Source: Pseudomonas sp. NFIX28 (GTDB lineage: Bacteria > Pseudomonadota > Gammaproteobacteria > Pseudomonadales > Pseudomonadaceae). Taken from it: a stretch of 64,000 bases of DNA. The translations under genes and the position numbers were made by a program. Each line of letters starts with the position of its first letter. Positions within the stretch are counted from its first letter, which is position 1. Shown one piece after another: positions 52,077 through 59,718 of the stretch. The notes under the pieces are model-generated. The model was given only the letters and a program-made list of their open reading frames with translations, was not told where the DNA came from and did not search any database. The stretch spans positions 62,001 through 126,000 of the forward strand of contig NZ_FNPW01000017.1 of the NCBI RefSeq assembly GCF_900107395.1. Reading direction: 5' to 3'.

Positions 52077-52099
52077 GGCCGGCCAAACCGGCCTTTTTT
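52077..52099 (+). terminator. Intrinsic terminator
   Basis: GGCCGG-CCAAA-CCGGCC followed by six T (52094-52099). It can end the yjf operon or the candidate small RNA. It lies just before the mgtA leader ORFs. Confidence 0.8.
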
Positions 52100-52118
52100 C
52101 AACTCACTAAAGAAGCCA

Positions 52119-52232
52119 ATGGACACAGTATCTAGACGCTGTCTGGTCGATGCGCTTGCGCAAGGCTGGGCACTTAACCCAGAACATGACGGGGCTCGAC
52201 TTTTCGGTCGGGTGAGCTGCGCTAGAGCTTGA
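52119..52232 (+). CDS. 37-residue ORF in the mgtA leader
   Basis: ATG (with AGAAG four bases upstream) to TGA encodes MDTVSRRCLVDALAQGWALN followed by 17 more residues, with no signal or known motif. The coding evidence is weak. A hairpin (CTGGG-CACTTAA-CCCAG) lies inside it and another (GAGC-TTGAC-GCTC) covers its stop codon, so the ORF might be a regulatory leader rather than a functional protein. Confidence 0.35.
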   Translation: MDTVSRRCLVDALAQGWALNPEHDGARLFGRVSCARA

Positions 52233-52286
52233 CGCTCCTTCGTAACTTGCCTTCACCGGAACCAGTCCGGTCGCGAGGCAACGCTT

Positions 52287-52571
52287 ATGAACTTCACATC
52301 CACTGTAATGCCCGGCGTACGCGCCTTTGCATCGACCATGCGGGTCAAGCCCTGCGCCGAGCGCGCGGCCGTTTCCCGGGCCGATAGCCTGTATTCCACC
52401 CCCTCCTCGGCAACCCGGCCGCGAGCCAACTGGCGCGTCTGCCCGGTCACCTGCCGGCTTCAGCAACGCTGGAGCCTCGACGACAGCCAGGACCCTCAGA
52501 GTCGCAGCCTGGCCGGCCTCCTCATGCGGGCCGGCCGGCTGCCGAACCTGTCTCGGGGTTCGCACTTCTAG
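52287..52571 (+). CDS. 94-residue Arg-rich ORF in the mgtA leader
   Basis: This basic protein includes MRVKPCAERAAVSRADSLYS and NWRVCPVTCRLQQRWSL, the latter in the style of small Pro/Arg-rich peptides seen upstream of metal-transport genes in other proteobacteria. GAGG lies eight bases before the ATG, which is good spacing. A hairpin (ACCGGA-ACCAG-TCCGGT, 52255-52271) stands immediately before the RBS. The ORF is proline- and arginine-containing, a feature of attenuating leader peptides such as Salmonella MgtL; the resemblance is functional speculation. It could also be a genuine small protein. It ends 289 bases before mgtA. Confidence 0.5.
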   Translation: MNFTSTVMPGVRAFASTMRVKPCAERAAVSRADSLYSTPSSATRPRANWRVCPVTCRLQQRWSLDDSQDPQSRSLAGLLMRAGRLPNLSRGSHF

Positions 52572-52822
52572 TTTGATCGAAGGCACTTTCAAGTCCTTCC
52601 CGAACGTTTTCCTTAATAAGGAATTCGGCAACTTTCTATTGCCCGTTTAAATCCACAAGTTGGTGGTAATTGTTATGGACGAAGCCAGTAGTAGGTTCGT
52701 CGTCTGTTCAAGTTCATTGAATGGGCGGCGAACGTTAAACCCCATTGAACGCAACTACCTGAATCGATCGCTTACTTGCGGCTCGACATACATTCGCTCG
52801 TCCTTGAATAGGTGAGTGGCCT

Positions 52823-52857
52823 GTGTGTCGTGCCGCAAGACTGCGGCAGGAGCACAC
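52823..52857 (+). promoter_or_regulatory. Hairpin enclosing the mgtA ribosome binding site
   Basis: GTGTG (52823-52827) pairs with CACAC (52853-52857), and GCCGCA (52832-52837) with TGCGGC (52842-52847). The internal loop holds AGGAG (52848-52852), the SD sequence eight bases before the ATG. The SD is thus in a loop of a stable structure, which could restrict initiation unless opened. Confidence 0.6.
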
Positions 52858-52860
52858 GCA

Positions 52861-55578
52861 ATGACCACGGTAAAAACCCGCACCGCCTCCTCGCAAAACC
52901 CCACCCGTGAAGACGCCCGGCTGTCGATGCGCGCCGCCCGGGAAGCGCTGAACAGCCTTGACGTGACCCTGGGCAACGTCCAGTCGAACGCCAATGGCCT
53001 GACCGAACTCGACGCCGAAGGCCGCCTGCAGCGCGACGGCGGCAACGAAGTGGCCCACGACCGGCCGCCTCACGCACTGGTGCAAGTGCTGCACGCCTTC
53101 AACAACCCGTTCATCTATGTGCTGATGACGCTGACCGTCATCAGTTTCTTCACCGACTTCTGGCTGCCCCTCAAGGCCGGCGAGGAAACCGACCTGACCG
53201 GCGTCGTCATCGTCCTGGTCATGGTCCTGGCCAGCGGCCTGATGCGTTTCTGGCAGGAATACCGCTCGGCCAAGGCCGCCGAAGCGCTCAAGGCCATGGT
53301 GCGGACCACCGCCACCGTGCTGCGCCGCGAGCAAATGGGCATGCAGGCCACGCTGCGCGAAGTGCCGATGCGCGACCTGGTGGTCGGCGACATCGTGCAG
53401 CTGTCGGCCGGCGACATGATCCCCGCCGACATCCGCCTGATCGAATCGCGCGACCTGTTCATCAGCCAGGCGGTGCTGACCGGCGAGGCGCTGCCGGTGG
53501 AGAAGTACGACACCCTGGGCGCGGTGCAGGAAAAATCCGCCCAGCGCACGGCCGCCGCCGACCAGCAAGACCTGCTCGACCTGCCGAACATCTGCTTCAT
53601 GGGCACCAACGTGGTCAGCGGCACCGCCATCGCAGTGGTGGTGGCCACCGGCCCGCGCACCTACTTCGGTTCCCTGGCGCGCTCCATCGTCGGCTCGCGC
53701 ACCCAGACCGCCTTCGACCGCGGGGTGAACAGCGTCAGCTGGCTGCTGATCCGCTTCATGCTGGTGATGGTGCCGGTGGTGTTGCTGATCAACGGTTTCA
53801 CCAAGGGGGACTGGGCCGAAGCCTTCATGTTCGCCCTGGCGGTAGCGGTCGGCCTGACCCCGGAAATGCTGCCGATGATCGTCAGCGCCAACCTGGCCAA
53901 GGGCGCCGCGGCCATGGCCAAGCGCAAGGTGGTGGTCAAGCGCCTCAATGCGATCCAGAACTTCGGCGCCATGGACGTGCTGTGCACCGACAAGACCGGC
54001 ACCCTGACCCAGGACCGGATCATCCTCGAGCACCACGTCGATATCGGCGGCAGCCGCTGCGACCAGGTGCTGCAACTGGCCTGGCTGAACAGCTTCCACC
54101 AGAGCGGCATGAAGAACCTGATGGACCGCGCGGTGGTGCGCTTTGCCGAGGACAATCCGCAGTTCAGCGCGCCCGGTGCCTGGAGCAAGGTCGATGAGCT
54201 GCCGTTCGATTTCGTCCGCCGGCGCCTTTCGGTAATCCTCGCCGACAACAAGGGCCATCACCTGCTGGTGTGCAAGGGCGCGATCGAGGAAATGCTCGAC
54301 ACCGCCACCCGGGTGCGCCAGGACGGCGTCACCCTGGCTCTCGACGCCCCGCGCCGCGCGGCGCTGCTGGAGCTGGCCGAGGAATACAACCGCGACGGTT
54401 TCCGCGTGCTGCTGGTCGGCACCCGCGACCTCGCGCCGGGGCAAACCCGCCAGCAGTACAGCGCCAGCGACGAGCGCGAGCTGATTATCGAAGGCTTCCT
54501 GACCTTCCTCGATCCACCCAAGGAAACCGCCGGCCCGGCCATTGCCGCGCTGCGCGAAAACGGCGTGACGGTGAAGGTGCTGACCGGCGACAACCCGATC
54601 GTCACCGCGAAGATCTGCCGCGAGGTCGGCCTGGACGTCGGCCAGCCGCTGCTCGGGCGCGATATCGAGCGCATGGACGACACCGTGCTCGGGCGCCTGG
54701 TGGAAGAACGCACGGTGTTCGCCAAGCTCACCCCGCTGCAGAAATCCCGGGTGCTCAAGGCCTTGCAGGCCAACGGGCACACCGTGGGCTTCCTCGGCGA
54801 CGGCATCAACGACGCCCCGGCGCTGCGCGATGCCGACGTCGGCATCTCGGTGGACAGCGGCACCGACATCGCCAAGGAATCGGCGGACATCATCCTTCTG
54901 GAAAAGAGCCTGATGGTGCTCGAGGAAGGCGTGATCAAGGGCCGCGAGACCTTCGGCAACATCATGAAGTACCTGAACATGACCGCCAGCTCCAACTTCG
55001 GCAACGTGTTCTCGGTGCTGGTGGCCAGTGCGTTCATCCCGTTCCTGCCGATGCTGGCGATCCACCTGCTGCTGCAGAACCTGATGTACGACATCTCCCA
55101 GCTGTCGCTGCCGTGGGACAAGATGGACAAGGAATTCCTGCGCAAGCCGCGCAAGTGGGACGCGAAAAACATCGGCCGCTTCATGCTGTGGATCGGCCCG
55201 ACCTCGTCGATCTTCGACATCACCACCTTCGCCCTGATGTGGTACGTGTTCGCCGCCAACAGCGTGGAAATGGCCGCCCTGTTCCAGTCCGGCTGGTTTA
55301 TCGAGGGGCTGCTCTCGCAGACGCTGGTGGTGCACATGCTGCGCACCCAGAAGATTCCGTTCATCCAGAGCACCGCGGCGCTGCCGGTGATGCTGATGAC
55401 CGGGTTGGTGATGGCGCTGGGCATCTACGTGCCGTTCTCGCCGCTGGGCGAAATGGTCGGCCTGGTACCGCTGCCGTGGGAATACTTCCCTTGGCTGGTC
55501 GGCACCCTGCTGTGCTACTGCGTCTTCGCCCAGACCATGAAGACCCTCTACATCCGCCGCTTCAAGCAATGGTTCTGA
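52861..55578 (+). CDS. mgtA: Magnesium-transporting P-type ATPase
   Basis: The 905-residue P-type ATPase is of the Mg2+-importing class. The phosphorylation motif is CTDKTGTLT with Asp at about 377. TGEALPVEK is the actuator, KVLTGDNP and GFLGDGINDAPALRDADVGISV the hinge region. Ten helices are expected; the C-terminal membrane part contains NFGNVFSVLVASAFIPFLPM and LLLQNLMYDISQLSLPWD, typical for MgtA. AGGAG precedes the ATG. It imports Mg2+ at the inner membrane; in enterics it is under PhoPQ and leader control. The long leader here argues for post-initiation control as well. Confidence 0.96.
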   Translation: MTTVKTRTASSQNPTREDARLSMRAAREALNSLDVTLGNVQSNANGLTELDAEGRLQRDGGNEVAHDRPPHALVQVLHAFNNPFIYVLMTLTVISFFTDFWLPLKAGEETDLTGVVIVLVMVLASGLMRFWQEYRSAKAAEALKAMVRTTATVLRREQMGMQATLREVPMRDLVVGDIVQLSAGDMIPADIRLIESRDLFISQAVLTGEALPVEKYDTLGAVQEKSAQRTAAADQQDLLDLPNICFMGTNVVSGTAIAVVVATGPRTYFGSLARSIVGSRTQTAFDRGVNSVSWLLIRFMLVMVPVVLLINGFTKGDWAEAFMFALAVAVGLTPEMLPMIVSANLAKGAAAMAKRKVVVKRLNAIQNFGAMDVLCTDKTGTLTQDRIILEHHVDIGGSRCDQVLQLAWLNSFHQSGMKNLMDRAVVRFAEDNPQFSAPGAWSKVDELPFDFVRRRLSVILADNKGHHLLVCKGAIEEMLDTATRVRQDGVTLALDAPRRAALLELAEEYNRDGFRVLLVGTRDLAPGQTRQQYSASDERELIIEGFLTFLDPPKETAGPAIAALRENGVTVKVLTGDNPIVTAKICREVGLDVGQPLLGRDIERMDDTVLGRLVEERTVFAKLTPLQKSRVLKALQANGHTVGFLGDGINDAPALRDADVGISVDSGTDIAKESADIILLEKSLMVLEEGVIKGRETFGNIMKYLNMTASSNFGNVFSVLVASAFIPFLPMLAIHLLLQNLMYDISQLSLPWDKMDKEFLRKPRKWDAKNIGRFMLWIGPTSSIFDITTFALMWYVFAANSVEMAALFQSGWFIEGLLSQTLVVHMLRTQKIPFIQSTAALPVMLMTGLVMALGIYVPFSPLGEMVGLVPLPWEYFPWLVGTLLCYCVFAQTMKTLYIRRFKQWF

Positions 55579-55649
55579 AGCACTGAACCGGGACCGCGCC
55601 AGCGGTCGCAGCGAGGCATGTCCACGCTCGACACTGACGCGGTTCTTGC

Positions 55650-55677
55650 GATTCGCGGGCAAGCCTCGCTCCTACGG
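55650..55677. repeat. Half of a family A repeat
   Basis: ATTCGCGGGCAAGCCTCGCTCCTACGG is the right arm only, in the 209-base gap between mgtA and the Na/Pi transporter. The left arm is absent. The rest of the gap shows no gene. Confidence 0.4.
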
Positions 55678-55787
55678 GTTTGTGCCGCCGCAGAACGACC
55701 ATGAAGCGAATCGCCGCCCTGCTGGCCGGGGCCCGCGCGCACCCGCGGCGATCCGCCAAGCCATGCAACACAAAAAGGAGAGTCCTC

Positions 55788-57497
55788 ATGTCGGGAACTA
55801 CTCTGCTGATCAACCTCGCCGGTTCCATCGCCCTGCTGCTGTGGGGCACCCAGATGATTTCCTCGGCGCTGCTGCGCGGCTTCGGCACCCAGCTGCGCCA
55901 GTGGCTGGGGCAACACCTGAACAACCGCTGGATGGCCCTGCTGTCCGGCATCGCCATCACCGGGGTCTTGCAAAGCAGCACCGCGGTGAGCCTGATGGCC
56001 AGCTCCTTTACCGCCGCCGGCACCCTGGGGCTGGGCCCCGCGCTGGCGGTGATGCTCGGGGCCAACATCGGCTCGACCCTGGTGGTGCAACTGCTCAGCG
56101 TCGATGTCTCGATCCTCGCGCCGCTGGTGCTGCTGACGGGCTTTATCGTCTTTCGCCTGCGCGACGACTCGCGCTTTGAAAGCCTCGGCTGCGCGCTGAT
56201 CGGCTTGGGGCTGATGCTGCTGGCCCTGCGCATGCTCGGCGCAACCCTGGGCGAAGTGGAAGGCACGCCGGTGTTCGCCGCGCTGATGCGTGGCCTCGAC
56301 GGCGACCTGCTGATCGCCCTGCTGATGGCGGCGCTGCTGACCTGGATGTGCCATTCCAGCGTCGCCGTGGTGCTGCTGGTGGCGTCCCTGGCCGCCACCG
56401 GGCTGCTGTCGTCGGCGACCGCCATGGCCCTGGTGCTGGGGATCAACCTCGGCGCCGCATTGCCGGCGCTGCTGGGCGCCGACTCCAGCGTCGCCCGGCG
56501 CCTGCCCCTGGGCAATCTGCTGGTGCGCCTGGGCGGTGCCGCGGCACTGCTGCCGTGCCTGCCCTGGATCGCCGGCAGTGCGCCGGTCGCCGCCCTCGAT
56601 GCCAGCCTGCAAGTGGTGTACCTGCACAGCCTGTTCAACCTGGCGCTGGCCCTGCTGTTCATCGGCCTGACCGGGCCCATGGCGGCGCTGCTCAGCCGCC
56701 TGTTGCCGGAACCGCCGCGCGACGTCGACCCGGGCATGCCCCATTACCTGGACGAAGCCGGCCTGGCGGTGGCCAATATCGGCCTGTCCAATGCCGCCCG
56801 CGAGGCCCTGCGCCTGGCCGACATGCTGTCGCTGATGCTCGACCGGGTGCTGCGCCTGTTCCAGGCCTCGAGCGCGGCCGGCGCCGATGAGGTGCGGCGC
56901 ATCGACCAGTCGCTGGACCTGCTCAGCGCCGCAATCCGCGCCTACCTGGCGGATATCGGCCAGGACGGCATCAGCGACCGGGACGCCGACCGCGCCCAGG
57001 AAACCCTGTTGCTGGTGATCAATCTCGAACACGCCGGCGACATCCTCTCCAGCAGCCTGACCCAGCTGGCGGCGCGGCGGCTGCGGCGTGGCGAACAGTT
57101 CTCGGTGTTCGAGCTGGACTGCATCGAGCCGTTGCACCAGGCCGTGGTCGACAGCCTGAGCCTGGCGGTCACCGTGTTCCTGCGCGAAGACCTGGCCAGC
57201 GCCCACCAGTTGCTCAACCGCAAGGAGCTGGTCAGGCGGCTGGAAGCCGACGCCAGCCGCGAGCACTTTCGCAGCCTGCGCGAAGACCGCACGGCCTGGG
57301 CCGAGTCCGGCGATATTTTCCAGCGGGTGCTGCGCGATTACCGCCGCGTGCACCATCACATCGCGGCCCTGGCCTATCCGGCGCTGGAGCGCGCCGGCGA
57401 GCGCCAGCTGGATACCCCAGAACCCGGCGAGATGCTGCTGGACCACCTGCTGGACCTCAAGCCGACAGCACAGGAGGCCGCACGATGCGTGTCCTGA
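55788..57497 (+). CDS. Na+/phosphate cotransporter family protein with PhoU-like domain
   Basis: The 569-residue protein has the PNaS duplicated repeat in its first 320 residues: GVLQSSTAVSLMASSF is one QSS motif and TWMCHSSVAVVLLVASL the second, with HSS in place of QSS. A PhoU-like helical domain (about residues 355-560; DMLSLMLDRVLRLF, LVINLEHAGDILSSSLTQLAARRL) follows. AAGGAG stands before the ATG; a longer frame has none. It may export or import phosphate. Its end overlaps the SLOG gene. Confidence 0.9.
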   Translation: MSGTTLLINLAGSIALLLWGTQMISSALLRGFGTQLRQWLGQHLNNRWMALLSGIAITGVLQSSTAVSLMASSFTAAGTLGLGPALAVMLGANIGSTLVVQLLSVDVSILAPLVLLTGFIVFRLRDDSRFESLGCALIGLGLMLLALRMLGATLGEVEGTPVFAALMRGLDGDLLIALLMAALLTWMCHSSVAVVLLVASLAATGLLSSATAMALVLGINLGAALPALLGADSSVARRLPLGNLLVRLGGAAALLPCLPWIAGSAPVAALDASLQVVYLHSLFNLALALLFIGLTGPMAALLSRLLPEPPRDVDPGMPHYLDEAGLAVANIGLSNAAREALRLADMLSLMLDRVLRLFQASSAAGADEVRRIDQSLDLLSAAIRAYLADIGQDGISDRDADRAQETLLLVINLEHAGDILSSSLTQLAARRLRRGEQFSVFELDCIEPLHQAVVDSLSLAVTVFLREDLASAHQLLNRKELVRRLEADASREHFRSLREDRTAWAESGDIFQRVLRDYRRVHHHIAALAYPALERAGERQLDTPEPGEMLLDHLLDLKPTAQEAARCVS

Positions 57498-57838
57498 TCT
57501 GCGCCGGGCGCCACTACGCCGACGGCGCCCAGTGCCGGCGAGTGCTCGACGCCTTTCAGCGCCTGCATGAAGTGCGGGTGCTGATCCACGGCGGCAGCCA
57601 GTTCCTCGGCGGCCAGATAGAAGACTGGGGCCGCGAAATCGGCGCCGACATCGTGCGCTACCCGGCCAACTGGCAACTGCACGGCAAGCTCGCCGAACGC
57701 CTGCGCAACGCCTTCATGCTGCGCGACAGCCGGCCGGACATGGTCATCGCCCTGCCCGGCGGCGACGACACCGAAGAGCTGCTGGCCCAGGCCCGGGCGG
57801 CGGGCATCCAGGCCCTGTCAGTCAGCGACTGGCAATGA
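57485..57838 (+). CDS. DUF2493 / SLOG-fold protein
   Basis: The 117-residue Rossmann-like protein starts MRVLICAGRHYADGAQCRRVLDAF, followed by VRVLIHGGSQFLGGQIEDWGREIGAD and DMVIALPGGDDTEELLAQARAAGI. This gives the YspA/DUF2493 pattern (G-R-x-Y, H-G-G-x, P-G-G). SLOG folds bind nucleotide-derived ligands such as ADP-ribose-like molecules, in some cases linked to phage or mobile element biology. Its ATG lies 13 bases inside the Na/Pi gene, so it is coupled to a phosphate transporter. Function unknown. Confidence 0.87.
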   Translation: MRVLICAGRHYADGAQCRRVLDAFQRLHEVRVLIHGGSQFLGGQIEDWGREIGADIVRYPANWQLHGKLAERLRNAFMLRDSRPDMVIALPGGDDTEELLAQARAAGIQALSVSDWQ

Positions 57839-57924
57839 CCCTTTTCCCACTCGACTACTTCCCCACTCGACTACGCAGCGGCCCGCACACCGCGGCCGCT
57901 GCCCATGCCTTAGCGAGAACCGAC

Positions 57925-58710
57925 ATGCCCAAGTACACCCCTTCATCCAGCAACCGCTTCGCCCGGCTCACCCGCGACCTGCCCCCGGCGAAACGGCGCA
58001 TGCTGCGGCGCAACCTGATGTTCGTCGGCCTCACCCTGGGCCTGGTCGGCCTGTTGAGCCTGATGGCCAAGGCCAATGCCGCGGGCGGCGCCTATACGGT
58101 GGACGACGGCGCGATCAATGCCCCGGGGGAATGCAACCTGGATATCTGGTACCAGAGCCTGCGCCACCAGGGTTCCAACCATGGCGTGGTGATCTCCCCG
58201 GCCTGCACTTTCGCCAGCCTGCCCAGGCTGCAACTGGGCGCCGCCCTCGAACGCAGCCGCGAGGACGGCCACGGACAAACCCAAGTGAGCCCACAACTCA
58301 AGGCGCAACTGTGGAACCGCGAAGACCTGGGCCTGCAACTGGCGCTGGCGACTTCGGCGCATTTCGCCCTCGACCGTGGCCATTCGTTCGACGGCGGCGA
58401 CATCAACCTGCCGCTGACCTATCAGCCCCTGCAAAGCCTGCGCCTGAACCTCAACGCCGGCTGGGCCCACGCCTATGACGACGGCCAGCAGGACCACCAC
58501 TGGACCTGGGGCGGCGGCCTGGAATACGACCTGGGCGAACGCCTGACCCTGGTCACCGAACGTTATGGCCAGCGCGGCGGCGAACAGACCTGGCAAGCCG
58601 GCCCGCGCCTGCACCTGGGGGCCAACCTGGACCTTGACCTGGTGCTCGGCGGCCAGTTGAACCAAGGCCGCGACCGCTGGCTGACCAGCGGCGCGACCTT
58701 GAGGTTCTAA
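57925..58710 (+). CDS. Putative outer-membrane protein (beta-barrel-like)
   Basis: The 261-residue protein has a basic start and a hydrophobic helix (LMFVGLTLGLVGLLSLMAKANA) that ends in a possible signal-peptidase site AAG. The rest alternates in short amphipathic strands (LQLGAALERSREDG; LRLNLNAGWAHAYDDG; WTWGGGLEYDLGERLTLVTERYG; DLDLVLGGQL) and ends LTSGATLRF with terminal Phe, the classic barrel end. No family is recognised. An alternative start at 57835 overlaps the previous gene; I prefer the ATG at 57925 (MPKYTPSSS) but the first residues are uncertain. Confidence 0.7.
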   Translation: MPKYTPSSSNRFARLTRDLPPAKRRMLRRNLMFVGLTLGLVGLLSLMAKANAAGGAYTVDDGAINAPGECNLDIWYQSLRHQGSNHGVVISPACTFASLPRLQLGAALERSREDGHGQTQVSPQLKAQLWNREDLGLQLALATSAHFALDRGHSFDGGDINLPLTYQPLQSLRLNLNAGWAHAYDDGQQDHHWTWGGGLEYDLGERLTLVTERYGQRGGEQTWQAGPRLHLGANLDLDLVLGGQLNQGRDRWLTSGATLRF

Positions 58711-58754
58711 ATGGCTTCTAGCGGTGTGCCGCACAAGCTGCGCGAAGACAGCTT

Positions 58755-58848
58755 CTGTAGGAACGGCCGGTCGACGCTCGATTGCCGGCGATGAGAACGA
58801 CGCGGTGTGTCTGATACGCCGCCTCACGCGCAAGCTGCGCTCCTACAG
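58755..58848. repeat. Intergenic palindromic repeat, family A
   Basis: CTGTAGGAACGGCC...GCCGGCGATGAG and CTCACGCGCAAGCTGCGCTCCTACAG form the ends of a divergent copy. With the copy at 58886 it fills most of the 320-base gap between the outer-membrane and LysE genes. Confidence 0.6.
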
Positions 58849-58885
58849 AAGCAGATACGCCGCACCACTCGCAGCGCCCCAGAAC

Positions 58886-58988
58886 CTGTAGGAGCCAGGC
58901 TTGCCGGCGATAGATACGCTGCGGTGTGTCAGACATACCGCAGCGCATCTATCGCCAGCAATCGAGCGTCGACCGGCCGCTCCTACAG
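58886..58988. repeat. Intergenic palindromic repeat, family A, second copy
   Basis: CTGTAGGAGCCAGGCTTGCCGGCGATAGATACGCTG is mirrored by CAGCGCATCTATCGCCAGC...GCTCCTACAG. It stands 37 bases after the copy at 58755, in tandem orientation; the rest of the gap is unremarkable. Confidence 0.7.
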
Positions 58989-59031
58989 AAAAGCAGGAAG
59001 CAGGACGCCGGTCTATCGGTTCAATGCAGCT

Positions 59032-59661
59032 TCAACGCATATCGCTGCGCCGATACAGGCTCAGGCCCAGCGCCAGCACCGCGAGCATGCCGGCGCAGCT
59101 GCGGTTGATCCACAACATCACCCGCGCGGAGAAGGTGCGCATGGCATAGCGCCCGCCAAAGGCGTAGGTCGCCATCATTACGCAGTTGATCGCCGTGCTG
59201 ACCAGCGCCAGGATCAGGTACTGCTGCGCCACCGGCTGCTCGGGGCGCACGAACTGCGGCAGGAAGGCCGAGAAAAACAGCAACCCCTTGGGGTTCGACA
59301 GCCCCACCAGCAATGAGCGCATGAAAGCCCCGCGGCCGCTGCTGGCACCGCCGCTGCTCTGCGCGGCCAGCGCCGTTGTCGGCGCCTTCCACAGCACCCA
59401 CGCCAGGTACAACAGGTACGCCGCGCCGCCCCACTTGACGATGGAAAACAGCTGCTCGGAGGCTTGCAGCAACGCCCCCAGGCCGCAGCCCACCGCACCG
59501 ATCAGCAGCAGGTCGGACAGCATCGCGCCAGCCATGCCGCAACCGGCGATGCGCATGCCATGGGTGGCACCGTTATTGAGAGCCAGCAGCATCGACGGCC
59601 CCGGGGTCATCATCACCGCGCTGACGGTGACGACGTACAAAAACAATGTGGTGGCGTCCAT
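59032..59661 (-). CDS. LysE-family exporter
   Basis: The 209-residue protein has six predicted helices and the LysE/RhtB start TVSAVMMTPGPSMLLALNNGATHGMRIAGCGMAGAMLSDLLLIG. A later block is LSNPKGLLFFSAFLPQFV. ACGGAGG seven bases before the chosen ATG fixes the start. It lies 57 bases after the serine dehydratase gene on the same strand; exporters of this family carry homoserine, threonine or similar amino acids, so the pairing with a dehydratase acting on serine/threonine is consistent. Confidence 0.92.
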   Translation of the reverse strand: MDATTLFLYVVTVSAVMMTPGPSMLLALNNGATHGMRIAGCGMAGAMLSDLLLIGAVGCGLGALLQASEQLFSIVKWGGAAYLLYLAWVLWKAPTTALAAQSSGGASSGRGAFMRSLLVGLSNPKGLLFFSAFLPQFVRPEQPVAQQYLILALVSTAINCVMMATYAFGGRYAMRTFSARVMLWINRSCAGMLAVLALGLSLYRRSDMR

Positions 59662-59718
59662 TCGAACCCTCCGTAAAACCACAGACACAACAGGTCGGCG
59701 AGCATACACCAGGCGCTT

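Larger units (their letters stand above)
51936..52099 (+). ncRNA. Candidate small RNA between yjfC and mgtA
   Basis: CGGACA (51936-51941), 18 bases, then TATAAG (51960-51965) looks like a promoter, and a strong terminator ends at 52099, giving a transcript of about 125 bases from near 51972. The -10 lies inside the perfect palindrome CGCTTATATAAGCG (51954-51967). The stretch has no ORF with an RBS. It could equally be just the untranslated tail of the yjf operon. Confidence 0.35.

Noticed and set aside
52730..52775. Possible PhoP box near GTTCA-N5-GTTTA on the minus strand before mgtA
   Set aside because: The half-sites are 10 rather than 11 bases apart, one of them is imperfect, and the orientation faces away from mgtA.
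52735..57446. Minus-strand frames of 975 and 632 residues opposite mgtA and the Na/Pi gene
   Set aside because: Both are shadows with His/Gln/Gly/Asp-rich composition and no recognisable domain, while the plus-strand genes have full catalytic motifs.
59640..59670. GGAGGGTTCGAATGG resembling a tRNA T-loop
   Set aside because: It is the ribosome binding site and start of the LysE gene on the minus strand; no acceptor or anticodon stem can be drawn around it.
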